Shown: positions 34,309 to 46,600 of the stretch, piece by piece
Numbering within the stretch: the first letter of the stretch is position 1
Layout: each line of letters opens with the position of its first letter
Assembly: GCF_022965805.1 (NCBI RefSeq)
Contig: NC_133109.1
Location: forward strand, 77,001-141,000
DNA: 64,000 nt
Source of the DNA: Primulina eburnea
Lineage: Eukaryota > Streptophyta > Magnoliopsida > Lamiales > Gesneriaceae
Direction: 5' to 3'
Made by a program: the position numbers and the translations under genes
Notes under the pieces: generated by a model
Seen by the model: only the letters and a program-made list of their open reading frames with translations
Database searches by the model: none
Told to the model about the DNA's origin: nothing

Positions 34309-36006
34309 TCAAAGTGTCTTGATGCTTCGTCCCAATTGCTTCTCTACTTCACTTCTGAATTCTTTGAATCTTTCAAAGGCTTCAGACTTGTATTTCATCA
34401 AATACACATACCCATACCTCAAAAAGTCATCGGTAAAGGTGATGAAGTAGGAATGTCCATGCTTAGTAGTGATGCTAAGCGGACCGCACACATCGGTATG
34501 GATCAAATCCAATAACCCTTTGGCTCGCTCCGCATGGCCCTTAAAGGGAATTTTGGTCATCTTTCCTTTTAGACAGGATTCACAAGTCTTGAGAGCATTA
34601 ATATCGGACATATCAAACATGCCAACTCCCACTAGTTTGTTCATCCTTTTTAGGGAAATATGTCCTAATCGAGCATGCCATAGTTGTGCCGAATTAAGAG
34701 TATCTTGTTTGCGCTTATTTGTTGTTGTTATCGCTTGGACATTGTTAAGTGGAATATCTTTCAATTTTAAGGTATAGAGATTGTTTTCAAGTTCTCCGGT
34801 ACCAACTAAACATTCATTCTTGTAAATATTGCAAACACCTTTGCCAAATAAACAAGAGAATCCATCGATATCAAGCATAGGAATGGAAATAATGTTTTTA
34901 ATCAAGTCTGGTACGAACAAAACATCTCTTAATACAAACTTAAAATCATTGTTCAAAATTAAAGTAACATCTCCAACAGCTTTGACAGCAACCCTTGCTC
35001 CATTGCCCATCCTCAAGAAGGTCTCACCCTCTCGGAGCCTTCTACTTCTTCCCATCACCTGCAAATCATTACAGAGATGTGAGCCACAGCCGGTATCCAA
35101 TACCCAAGAAGTAGAGTTAATCGAGATATTTACTTCAATATAGAACATACCTTTGCCAGAACCCTTCTGCGCAAGATATTCCCTGCAGTTACGCCTCCAA
35201 TGTCCAGGCTTCTTGCAGTGGTGACAGACGTCAACATCCTTGTCAGCCTTCACTGGCGTGGCTGCCACAGCGGGACTCGGAGTCTGCCTCTTCAAGGGCA
35301 CGCTCTTCTTGGGACGTTGGAAAGAACGCTTCTTTCCCTTCCCAGGTGGACCAGTCTTCGAGCCAGATGAAGAGCCCACAAAAAGAACCGACTTCTCCTT
35401 TTTGATAGTGGACTCAAAAGTCACAAGCATGTTCACCAACTCTTCAAGGCTGGGCTCAAGCTTGTTCATATTAAAGTTCACAATAAAAGGATCGAACGAG
35501 CTAGGCAGCGACAGCAGCAACACATCCGTGGTCAACTCTGAAGGCAAGATCAGATCCATGCCAACAAGCTTGTCCACGAGCCCAATCAACTTTAGACCAT
35601 GCTCATGGACCGAAGCCCCATCTCGCATGCGTAAAGTGATGAGCTCCTTAACTGTGGCATGCCTCAAAGGCCGAGTCTGCTCACCAAAGAGCTCCTTGAG
35701 GTGCAAGTGAATGTCAGCAGCATTCTTTGCATCCTCGAATCGCCTTTGCAGCTCATCGTTCATCGAAGCCTGCATATAACACCTAGCCTTCAAGTCATGG
35801 TCGCACCAATCCTTGTAGGTCTGCAATTCCTCAGGAGTGCAGCTAGTCGGAGCCTCAGCAGGGGGCGACTCAGTCAGTGTGTATGCAATTTTCTCCGAGT
35901 TCAAGACAATCTTTAGATTTCTTAGCCAAGTGATATAGTTAGGTCCGGTTAGAACGTGTTTTTCGAGAATAACGGAAAACGGGTTGCGAATTGATGACAT
36001 TGTCAA
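34309..36006 (-). pseudogene. Gag, protease and N-terminal integrase of D
   Basis: This 565-codon open segment begins MTMSSIRNPFSVILEKHVLT. It holds GPNYITWLRNLKIVLNSEKI, the gag core LTTDVLLLSLPSSFDPF, a basic stretch, zinc knuckle CHHCKKPGHWRRNC, protease WVLDTGCGSH (DTG), pre-integrase LWHARLGHISLKRM and integrase DLIHTDVCGPL and FTDDFLRYGYVYLM. It is intact up to a single premature TGA, so gag could still be made. Lineage within copia was not settled. Confidence 0.9.
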
Positions 36007-37811
36007 AGATTTGTACTGAAAAGCAAAACAGATAAATGTTAATGACTATTTTAAAATATTTAATAAGATATAAAGTTTGGATTTTTACTTTATAAATAAT
36101 CCCTCCCACTGTTTTGACATTTTCACTACCCTCTAGTGAAAACGGGAAACACTTTCCTCAGTAGGTACGTAAGGTCCAATTAGCGAATTGTGATCCCGAA
36201 TAATATCGGTCAATCACAATTCCTAAAAGATGGTTTCCAATTGCATCGCCATGCAACCCTATACGTAAACTTTTGTCTCACGCTTGATTAGGACCCAATA
36301 ATATGACGTCGTTCATCTTTGCGTGTCAAGCCTAACCCATCGATATTGAACCTTAATGGACGGTCGCCATGAGTTCCCTCAATAATATGAGCCGAAATCA
36401 TGGGAGTTCCACGTAGTTCACATCAATATGTCAATGGATGTCACAGCTTTCCAGTACCCAAAGCTCCCCCAATAATATGAGCCGAGCCCCGAGTACGGGT
36501 AGCGTTCATCATGCATCCATTGTCGATGGAAGACAAGGAAATTATAAACAAATTTATAATTCCCCTTTTCGGACTTGATATTAATTTTGAATCTTATTCA
36601 AAATGAGGGTTTTTAATTTTGAAAGGTCTCATCATTAATTTTATTTTAAAAGCTCGCCATGTTTGATCGTATGTTTGCCGGATTCATGCAACTTTGTTAT
36701 TATAATAATAATAACGCACATACTCATTATTTATAACATATCATGCATATATTATAAATAGAAAACAATACAAGGATGATCAATCGCCCCAAGTTCTAAT
36801 GGCCTGTGTGAGCTAATCACGGGCCTAGGTCCAATCCTAGGGTAAATGCACGGGATGCAAATGCAACAATTACATTTAGCTTCCAATATTACATGTCTTC
36901 GATCTTCATAATCACCAAGGCCACCATCTTCCAATCTTGATCATCCACTATTCTAATATTTACAAATAAATATCCATGGCACATAGGGATACATCTCATG
37001 GGGTGGGAACGGGCCATAAACCAAGCTCACTTTAAATTGATAATTATTACAATCATACAACACAAATATCCTAGCATACACCTAGCAAATTGGGCTTGGG
37101 CTTTTGATCATCCATCATGCACAATATCATATATCATACACCATCAATTAATTATCACAATAATTAATTGATCCAATATTATATATCTTGATCCAATCAC
37201 TAACCGCCACAATTATAAATTAAATTAACAAAGTATACAAACGCCTTTGTCTACTTTCAAATTAATTTATTTATAATCGAATTTCTTGTAAATCACCATT
37301 TACTATAAATAATCAAAGTCCTACTTCAATTATTTATTTTATGAGAAAATATGTGCAACATTTGTAAATTTAAACTTAAGGGCCCAAAACTCATTTTTCA
37401 CCAAAAAAATATTTTGACCCATTTAAATTTCACAAATTATGTTGGCCATCCAATGGCCCAACATCTCAAGGCCCATGACACTTGGATTACCAAAAACACT
37501 TTTGGAAACCCTAGTCGTCATCGCCGTCGCCGGAGCTCCGTCGCCAGATTCCGGCAAAACAAAAAAAATTTTTTTTTTTAATTTTAAATCTGGAATTTTC
37601 CGGGCAGCCCCTCGGGCTGCCCTTTGCTGCCTGAAAAAATAAGGGCAGCTCGGGCAGCCCTCGGGCAGCAACAAGCTGCCCGAAAAATGTTTTTTTTTTT
37701 TTTTCTAAAATTTTCGGCCTTGAAGATTTCTTGCACCAAAAAATTCTCAAGCGGTTAGAAATCGATCTCAACATAATATTACGTAAATATAACACAAAAT
37801 CCGTAACCATA
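36007..37811 (-). other. Long 5' leader of D
   Basis: About 1.8 kb lies between PBS and gag without a convincing gene. It includes three copies of AATAATATGA in similar settings (about 36297, 36389, 36470) and GC-rich hairpins near the PBS, of which CGGGCAGC-AACAA-GCTGCCCG at 37662-37682 is kept in E. Confidence 0.75.
37662..37682 (-). promoter_or_regulatory. Conserved hairpin near the PBS of D
   Basis: A perfect 8-bp stem with loop AACAA lies 130 nt downstream of the PBS on the element RNA. The same hairpin is at 57000-57020 in E. The place suits a packaging or dimerisation signal; that is inference. Confidence 0.45.
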
Positions 37812-37823
37812 GCTCTGATACCA
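37812..37823 (-). other. Primer binding site of D (tRNA-Met)
   Basis: Minus-strand TGGTATCAGAGC, 2 nt from the LTR. Confidence 0.9.
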
Positions 37824-37825
37824 CT

Positions 37826-39886
37826 TGAAAGCGGACCGGTTACGGTGGCCGGAAGCGCAACGGAAGTCAAAAATTTTTAATTTTCTACAAGAAATTTCGG
37901 CCACCTTGAATCTTTGTGCAATATTTACAATTTAAACCATACATAGGATGTTAAAAAGTTTATTACCTATCAACCTCTTGAGGTTGATGTATGGCACCAA
38001 CTTTGTTGTAAACAACAAAGCTCTTCAAGGTTGAAGATCTACAAGCCTCCAACTCTCTTTTCTTCAAAAATAAGGCCCACCACTAACAAGGTAAACCTCC
38101 TCAAAAATTGCACTAGAAAAGTTTGAGGATTTATCAAAGAGAAGGGTATTATTCTCCAACAAAAATGAAGAACAAAGAAAAGAAAAATTGAGAGAACAAG
38201 CTTGAAATTTTCGGCCAAGTAGAGTGCTAGAATGAGGAGAGAAGTTGAGTCTAGGTTGTGAGAAAAGCAAGTCTCAAAAGCAACAAAAAGTTGCATGCCT
38301 AGTCTCCAACCCTTCACCTCCCCAAAGCATGCAAACCCTAGAATGTCATGTATATAATATGGTTTTTAACACATTAAAAACCATGGACTAAATTTTAATT
38401 ATCTCAAACACATTTGATATAAATTAAATATTACTTGAATTTACCCAAGTCCCACTAGTTAAATAATTATTTTAATTGAGCTCTACAAGACTCAATATTA
38501 TTTAATTAATTCAACACTTGAATTAATTTAATTATTTAGACTCTACTAGGTCCACTAGTGTTTAATTAATTCAATACTTGAATTAATTTTAATTTAGTCC
38601 ACAATAATGTTTATGAGAATCACAATTTTCAACTACATTATTTACTTGGCCAAATTTTAATCTAGGAACACTTCCATAAATTAAAATTTATATTTCTATC
38701 ATAGAAGTCATACTTCTATTTTTCTTTACGCTTATAAACACATTTATAAGCCGTTCAACACATTGAACTATTTTACTTCTCATCGGGATTTACAAAGTTA
38801 ATACTTGTGTGGCCCTCAATGGTTCATTGATACAACTAGCCGTGGGTTTACATCTCCATGTGATTCGGACTAAACATGTCCTTATACGAGCATACCCCAA
38901 TTGCCCCATTCTTACTTATCAACACCTTGATAACAAGAACGTCAGAACTCAAGTCTGATAGTACCCAACCAATCACGTTAAACGCCTAGCAGCATCGCTT
39001 ACGTGATTCCCTAGGTATCACATGATAGTGCCTGCAAGAACCAATCAATTATGGTTAGCGTACAGTACGGTCCCTTCAACTCATATATCCCAACCGATTC
39101 GACAACTATTGGTATATCGAGAGTTGTCAATGAATCGATACTATGTGTCATGTCGTAGTTGCATCGATGGTGTAATCTATGAAACCCCTTTCATAATTAC
39201 AACCATACTCTGATCAGAGATTTCAAACTACACGCACATGATAACACATAGGATATCCATACCCGTAGGTAAGCGGTGAATCCCCGACTACAATGCATCG
39301 ACTCCTATATGTTTCGCCGTAACACCCAACCTTGCCACCTGACAACCCCATAAGAGTCGGTAAACAAGTCAAAGTGAAACGCTAGCATATAGAGTCTCAA
39401 TGTTGTCCCGGGTCATAAGGACTAATGGTGTACAACCAAAAACTAGGACGTTTACACTCGATAAGTGAGAACCACTTGGAAAGTCCTTTATAGAGGGTTG
39501 TTCAATGCACTCTACCAGGAGCACCTATCTGCATGCTCGGACATCACAATGTCCCCTACCAATGAAACATAGTACTCACATCGCAGATACTAGTCTCTAA
39601 CTCGAGCGGCCTATATCCTTCTTAGTGGCGGCTGAATCGACTTGGAACCGTTTAGAATATACAGTATTCCAAATATGAGTTTCATGATACTCATCATATG
39701 AGCATCTCATATTCTTTCTACTATTTGTATATTCAAGGACTTTATCTATGCAACTAGCATGGGTATAAAGATAAAGATGCGCCAAATTAATAAATTCAAA
39801 TATTATTAAAATAAAGATCGTTTATACAAAGAGTTTCATTGTGAACAGTCGGCCAACACTTGGCTCGACGTGCACCTACTCTATCA
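37826..39886 (-). repeat. 5' LTR of D
   Basis: 2061 bp, ending CTACTCTATCA with one change from the left copy, and followed by TATCA. Confidence 0.92.
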
Positions 39887-39891
39887 TATCA

Positions 39892-41098
39892 ACGCCACTA
39901 ATTTTGAGTTGAAGCCTGCTCTGATCAATATGGTTCAGCAAAACCAGTTTTCTGGAACTTCCACTTCTGATCCTCACGTTCATTTGACGTTCCTGGAGAT
40001 CACGGATACGGTAAAAATTAATAATGTTCCTGATGATATTATTAGATTGTGTTTGTTTCCATTATCTCTCAGGGACCAAGCAAGAGGATGGCTTCAATCG
40101 CTTCCTTTGGGGAGTATCACGACTTGGCAAGAGTTGGCTACTAAAGTTCTGGCAAAATACTTTCCCCCTGCAAAGTCTGCACAGTTGAATATTGCGATTA
40201 ATACGTTCGGGCAGGCTGATTTTGAGCAACTCTATGAGGCGTGGGAAAGATACAATGAGCTGTTGAGAGAGTGCCCGAACCATGGCTTTGAAGACTGGGT
40301 GTAAATCGAATTATTTTACAACGGTCTAAATGGGCAAACACGAGGAACAGTAGATGCAGCAGCTGGTGGCACAATCTTTGCCAAACCTCATGAGCAAGCC
40401 TATGACTTGCTTGAGCAGATGACTATAAACAGTTACCAGTGGCCGTCTGAGAGGTCAGGAGTGAAGAGGACAGCTGAAGTGTATGCCGTGGACCCTATTA
40501 CATCACTCACTGCACAGGTATCTGCATTAATCATACAAATAGCAGCGATGAATAAGGTGAGCACATAGGAAATTGAGAATCCATCGACTGTTGCAAAAGA
40601 ACCATCTCTACCTGAAGAAGCTTAGTATATCAACAATCGAAATTTTGGTGGATTTGGAGGATATCGAGGTAACCCTCCCCCTAACACTTATCATCCTGGC
40701 TTGAGAAATCACGAAAATTTTTCATATGCAAATAATAAAAATGTGTTGAATCCTCCACCGGGGTTCAATACATCAAAGGGGGAAGGAAAGCTTTCATTTG
40801 AGGATTTGGTAGGAACGTTTGTTGCTGAATCTGGAAAAAGGATGGCAAGGACTGAGTCTCGTCTTGACAATATGGAGACTCACATAGGAAATATGGGATC
40901 CACAATGAAATATTTGGAGACGCAAATTGGGCAGTTGGCCAATGCTTTGAGAGATCAAAACATGGGTCAATTTCCTAGTAACACAGAAGTTAATCCAAAA
41001 GAGCAGTGCAAGGCAGTCACTTTAAGAAATGGAAAGGAATTGGAGGTACAAAGTCCCAAAGAGAGAGTGGAAGTGAGAAGACAATTGACGAAGGTGAA
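39892..41098 (+). pseudogene. Gag of C
   Basis: This continues after D with NATNFELKPALINMV, SLRDQARGWLQSLPLGSITT, VLAKYFPPAKSAQ and LYEAWERYNELLRECPNHGF. A TAA follows at 40302-40304, then ELFYNGLNGQTRGTVDAAAG, with further stops at about 40566 and 40624. From 40626 it is open: a Gly/Asn/Pro-rich segment (NNRNFGGFGGYRGNPPPN) and a coiled coil ending QIGQLANALRDQNMGQFPS. No CCHC knuckle is seen. The frame shifts near 41050 into the protease. Confidence 0.85.
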
Positions 41099-41893
41099 AC
41101 TGAGACATCTAAAGCTGAAGTTGAAGTTGAACAACCTCCAGTATTTAAGCCGACTCTTCCATACCCTCAGAGGTTCAAAGAGAAGAATATAGATGATCAG
41201 TTTGCAAAATTCTTAGAGATTTTTAAGAAGATACATATCAACATACCATTTGCTGACGCTTTGGAGCAAATGCCAAATTATGCAAAATTTATTAAAGATG
41301 TGATGTCTAAGAAGTGGAAACTGCAAGAGTTTGAAACTGTGAAGCTGACTGAAGAGTGTAGTGCCATTCTGCAAAAGAAACTACCACCAAAATTAAAAGA
41401 TCCAGGTAGTTTTACTATTCCTTGCTTTATTTGTGGTTCTAAATGTAGTAAAGCTTTATGTGACTTAGGAGCAAGTATTAATTTGATTCCATTTTCTATT
41501 TACAGGGAATTGGAGCTTGCAGAGGTTAAACCAACCACTATCACCTTACAGCTTGCAGACAGAAGTCTCACGTATCCACGTGGGATCGTCGAGGATGTAC
41601 TGGTAAAAGTTGATAAATTTATTTTTCCTGCTGACTTTGTGATTTTAGATATGGAAGAGGATCATGATGCTCCATTAATCTTTGGGAGACCATTTCTGGC
41701 GACTGCAAGGGCATTGATAGATGTGCATAAGGGTAAACTCACCTTGAGAGTTGGTGGAGAAACAGTCATTTTTAACATCTATCACGCCATGAAGGGATCG
41801 AATGAGGTAAGTACTTGTAAAAGCATTGATGTTATAGACTCATGTGTGTCTCTTGAATGTGCAGAACTAGGGATCCTTTGGAGAGCTGTTTGA
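41050..41893 (+). pseudogene. Protease of C
   Basis: The open segment has PQRFKEKNIDDQFAKFLEIF, LEQMPNYAKFIKDVMSKK, the protease active site KALCDLGASINLIPFSIYRE and IFGRPFLATARALIDV. This is typical of Athila proteases, with DLGAS instead of DTGA. A frame change close to 41857-41893 separates it from the RT. Confidence 0.88.
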
Positions 41894-43533
41894 TAAGTGC
41901 TGCAGGAACTGTTGATGAAGAAAATTGGGAAGTGAAAGAGCAAATGGTGGCTCTTGAGGCAATGCAGAAAGAAAGGAGAAAAGATGCACCGCTTGAGGAG
42001 TTCAATGTAAATGAGAAAATTGAGGTAAAACCACCTGCCCCTAACTTGAAGGAACTGCCAAGCCACCTTTGCTATGCATTTTTAGGTGACAAGTCTACAT
42101 ATCCGGTAATTATCTCTTCCTCTCTTACATGTGCTGAAAAAGATAAATTATTGAGAGGGTTGAGGAAATATAAAAATGCGTTAGGATGGTCGATTTCTGA
42201 TATTAGGGGAATTAGCCCTACTATATGCATGCATAAATTTGAATGGAGGAGTCGTGTAATCCTTATGTGGATCATCAGAGGAGGCTAAATCCAGCCATGA
42301 AGGAGGTAATGAAAAATGAAGTGTTGAAATTGTTAAATGTTGTTGTGATTTATGCTATTTCTGATAGTGGTTGGGTGTCCCTTGTGCAAGTTGTACCAAA
42401 AAAAGGTGGGATAAATGTGATTAGAAATGAAAATGATGAACTACTATCTACTCGTACTGTAACTGGTTGGCGAGTATGTATTGATTATAGAAAGTTGAAC
42501 AATACCACACGTAAAGATCATTTTCCACTTCTTTTTATTGACCAAATGCTTGATAGACTTGCTGGTTATTGTCATTATTGTTTTTTAGATGGTTATTCAG
42601 GTTATAACAAAATTTCTATAGCGCCAGAAGATCAGGAGAAGACTACTTTCACGTGTCCATATGGCACGTTTGCTTTTAGGAGAATGCCTTTTGGGCTATG
42701 CAATGCACCTTCCACTTTCCATAGGTGCATGATGGCCATATTTGCAGATATGATGGAGAAAATAATGGAAGTCTTCATGGATGACTTTTCGGTATTTGGT
42801 TCTTCGTTTGATCATTGTTTACATAACTTATCCCTTGTTTTGCAGAGATGTCAGGAAAAGAACTTAGTTCTTAACTGAGAGAAATGTCACTTTATGGTCA
42901 AAGAGGGCATTGTTCTTGGACATAAAGTGTCTTCTAGGGGATTAGAAGTAGATAGAGCCAAGGTGGTTACAATCGAAAAACTTCCCCCACCAAAGAACAT
43001 CAAAGGAATAAGGAGCTTCCTAGGACATGCAGGGTTTTATCGTAGATTTATTAAAGATTTTTCTTAGATCACTAAACCCTTGTGTAATTTACTCAAAAAA
43101 GAGTCCACTTTTGTATTTGATAATGACTGTTTGCAGGCATTTGAGAAGATCAAGAAGGCGTTAGTCACTGCACCAATTATGATAGTACCGGGCTGGAAGG
43201 AGCCCTTTGAGCTAATGTGTGATGCAAGTGATTATGCAGTAGACGCTGTCTTGGGCCAAAGAAGGGAAAAGATGTTTAGGGCAATTTACTACGCAAGCCG
43301 CACAATGGATGCCGCACAGCAAAATTACACTACAACTGAAAAGGAGATGCTTGCAGTAGTGTTTGCTTTCGACAAATTCAGGCCCTATTTGATCGGCACA
43401 AAGGTAGTTGTTTTTACTGACCATGCAGCTATTCGCTACCTATTCGCCAAGAAAGATGCAAAACCACGCTTGATAAGGTGGATTTTGCTACTACAAGAAT
43501 TTGACTTCGAGGACAAAGATAAGAAAAGAAGTG
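41857..43533 (+). pseudogene. Reverse transcriptase and RNase H of C
   Basis: This reads PPAPNLKELPSHLCYAFLGD, a frame change near 42243, then [47 protein letters not shown] and the catalytic FMDDFSVFG. It meets TGA at 42876-42878 where Trp is expected, reads on through [14 protein letters not shown] and a TAG at about 43066, then RNase [41 protein letters not shown] and TDHAAIRYL. It is cut by F at 43533 within [13 protein letters not shown]. Confidence 0.88.
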
Positions 43534-43589
43534 TGTTGAAAACTAAGTTTCGGCGTTTGACAAATTGCGAACCAACTGTTTATGCAACT

Positions 43590-43615
43590 AAATGAATACG
43601 AGAAAACTGAACTAC
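43590..43615. repeat. 26-bp direct repeat flanking G, left copy
   Basis: Identical to 47149-47174; begins AAATGAATACGAG and ends CTGAACTAC. The sequence occurs once in the intact LTR at about 60956-60981, so it was duplicated when G arrived. Confidence 0.95.
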
Positions 43616-43679
43616 GCAGCGGAAGCGTGTTGGGCCCATAACCCACAGGTCCCAGGATCGAAACCTGGCTCTGATACCA
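43616..43679 (+). pseudogene. 5'-truncated initiator tRNA-Met copy joined to an LTR
   Basis: These 64 nt match plant initiator tRNA-Met from nucleotide 12 to 75 with one difference (GCGTGTTGGG for GCGTGGTGGG). They include the D-arm remainder, the anticodon loop with CAT (GGGCCCATAACCC), the T-arm (CCAGGATCGAAACCTGG) and the 3' GATACCA. CCA is not encoded in nuclear tRNA genes, so this derives from mature tRNA. It is joined through AC to the LTR end, exactly where the primer tRNA sits during reverse transcription. The acceptor 5' strand is missing, so it cannot work as a tRNA gene. The match is to the tRNA sequence as I remember it. Confidence 0.85.
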
Positions 43680-43681
43680 AC

Positions 43682-46600
43682 TGAAATGTCTGCTGTTTTT
43701 TTTTATTGCTTTAAAAGTACTAGAAATTTGTTTTTTTTTTAAACCTCACATAGCATTCGGCCGAACCATAAACATTTGCATAAAAATATTTTAGAACAAA
43801 TTTAAAATTAAAATCATCAACTACATATTTGAGAAATACAGCCCATACTATAATCTCTCAAAAACCTTTCAAAATATAAATAAAAAGTCGTAAAATCTTT
43901 TAACGTAAATCATAAACATATATGCGGAAACTAGCGTCGGTCCTCGAGTTACGTGCACCTTCAGTCCAGTCAGATCATCCATCAAGACCTCCATAACATA
44001 TTATCATAATCACCTGCATCAATCACACCTAGTGAGTCTATAGACTCAACACGTCATATCCTTGATAACAAATAATACGTATAAAACCACATACAACAGT
44101 GAAAAATACTTATACTTAAAATATGGTTTTCATGAAGACGCATAAACTTTAAACATGAACATTTTCGTAAATAGTTTCATGATGCATAAACTTTAATTAA
44201 AAACATTTTCATGATATGCATAGCATAAACCTTAACTTTTTCATTTTCCTCAACATGACATGACATAAAACTTTTTTCATGATCATAACCATTTTCCTTG
44301 TCCTTTTCCTTTTCCTTTGTTGAATTCAGATCGTTAATTGTGACTTTCCTCATCATGACATAAACCTCAAAAGTCGATGGATCCATCTACATTTAACCAC
44401 AGTACTGGGCGGCGGGGGACATCAGCAACACTCTCACCGGTCAATTGAGCCGTGGCCTATCCTCATCGAATAGAAATACGATCGTCGGGCTCCCTCTGGG
44501 GCCTTCTCCCATAGACGGGCTCCCTCTGGGGCCTTCTCCCACGTATGGGCTCCCTCTGGGGCCTTCTCTCGAAAATGGGCTCCCTCTGGGCCTTCTCCCC
44601 TCACGATATTCCCATTCTTACCTCAAACCTCACATCCTCAATACGAATCAATGAGAGTACGCTCGTCGGGCCCCCACTGGGACCATAACCCTCACGATAT
44701 CTCCAACATATCATCGTATTAGTCACAATCACTTCACTTCCTTCAACGTTTAACATTCTCATCACTTTATAAAATCATGCATAACATAACATTTTTATTT
44801 TTGAAACCAAGCATGCAACACGTCTTTTAAATGTCTTCCTTAAATCATAAAATCTCTTAGACATTTAAAAATCATAATTTAATCATGAACATTTCATAAA
44901 CATTTAAAAATAATCATAATATCATAAAAACAACATTTAGGGCACTGCCATGACCTTTACTAATTTCTAGGTGTAAAAAGTCCGTTTTACCCCTGGACGT
45001 AAAATTTCCCGTTTTTGACATTTTCTTGAATTCATTGACTCTAACATGTCCCAAATAATTATTTAAGCCTACATGAATTTTCTCATATTTTTATTTAGCT
45101 TAAATCGAGGACTTTTAAATTAATCTTTAAATAAGACGTATTACTGCGTTTTAATCCCGAATTAAACCAAACCTTAATATAAAATTTCTAAATTAAAAAC
45201 TTAGACTTATAATAATTATTTAAGCTTAAACATAATTTTTCATAATTTTATGAAGCATAAATTTAGGCGTTTCAATTAACTCGTTAATTAGCGTTTCGTG
45301 CGGCGATTAAATCCCGAATAAATCCAAAACTCGTTGTTTTGATCCCAAATTTTAAACATAGCATTTTTATGATTTATTCTACCCTTCCAAATCATGATCC
45401 ACCCACGTTGACCCTTGGATCAATTTTTCCTTCTTTAATTTTCGTTTTTGACCCTTCGACGAACACACCGAGCCATCTCCCAATTTACTCGAGCCACACC
45501 CGAGCCACCTTGAGCCAAATCCTATCCAACCCATCTAGGGACTCTCCTGTACAAGCCCAGCCCGTAAAACCATGCCTGGCTTGACCAAAAACCTTCTGAA
45601 ACCCAACCTAAAATTTGTACATGTGTGTGCGTAAGTTTCCTTGGTTCACTAGAACTCTTATCTAGTCTAGCCCCTTTCCAGCCAAGCCCACCTATCCCTA
45701 ACCTTCCCTGGACCATGCCCAGACCGTACCATGACCAACCCAAGCCCCTGGCCCATGCAGTGAACCACCTGAAGCCAAAGACCAGAACCTGCGCGCTAAA
45801 GCTTCTCCTCACGCTGTGAGTTTCCTACTTCGGCTAGGACTTCCTGCTCGAGCCTCCCTCAAGCCCGAACCCTCCTGGCCCTCTCTGGAACACCCTGAGC
45901 CATAGCCTAAACGACCTAGCCCAGCCCTCTCTCGAGTCGCCTCCTGAAATCTCTCGGCCATTCCAAAACCTGCACGGGAAGAGTCCTTTCATGGAAGGAC
46001 TCTTCTCCAGCCCCTTAGCGCGAGCCCTAGTCCTGTTAGGACCCTTCTTAGGACCTAACCCTGACCCCTAGGTCCCAACCACCAACCCTGGTTGAGCCCC
46101 AAGACCCCATGCAACACAAACAAAACTTGAACCTTGAACAAGCCAACCAAGACCCACGGCTCTTTTCTCTGTTTATCTTCCTAAAGTTCCAGCCTGATTC
46201 CTGTATTATTTATCATGTTTTTGGCTATAAACCATTCCTTATGACCCTATCCATGGCAGCCCCTTAAACAACATAAAAACATGATTTTGGACCAAATACA
46301 TGCTTTAAAAATTCACATATTATTCAAAAACGAAATTGCTTCATGATGCACTTGTTTTTCATGCAAATTCAATTAAATAAAATACTATGGTGTGAAAGAT
46401 GAGAAAAGGAAGAATTATGGCGTGCCTTTACGTTTTAAAAGCACGAAAAACCGTTGACGATTGAAGAACGGCGACGAAGAGACGATGGCTTGATGTTTCC
46501 CTTGAAAAATTGATGCTTTTCCCCTCATAAAAATTTGTGTGCCATGTGTTGTGTATAAAGTTGGGGTGGGGAGAGTTTTACTTTGTTTGGAGTGTGTGGC

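Larger units (their letters stand above)
30189..39886 (-). mobile_element. Ty1/copia retrotransposon D
   Basis: It has LTRs of 2050 bp (left) and 2061 bp (right), PBS for tRNA-Met, polypurine tract and target duplication TATCA (30184-30188 and 39887-39891). The LTRs differ by an 11-bp gap and few substitutions. Gag-pol is broken by stops and an internal deletion. It is the same family as E. Confidence 0.92.

Noticed and set aside
43668..43681. Reading the tRNA-Met match beside LTR G as a plain primer binding site
   Set aside because: The match runs for 64 nt through the T-arm and anticodon loop, far beyond a PBS.
45339..45819. Pro-rich ORFs in LTR G on both strands
   Set aside because: They come from the C-rich base composition; no domain or start signal.
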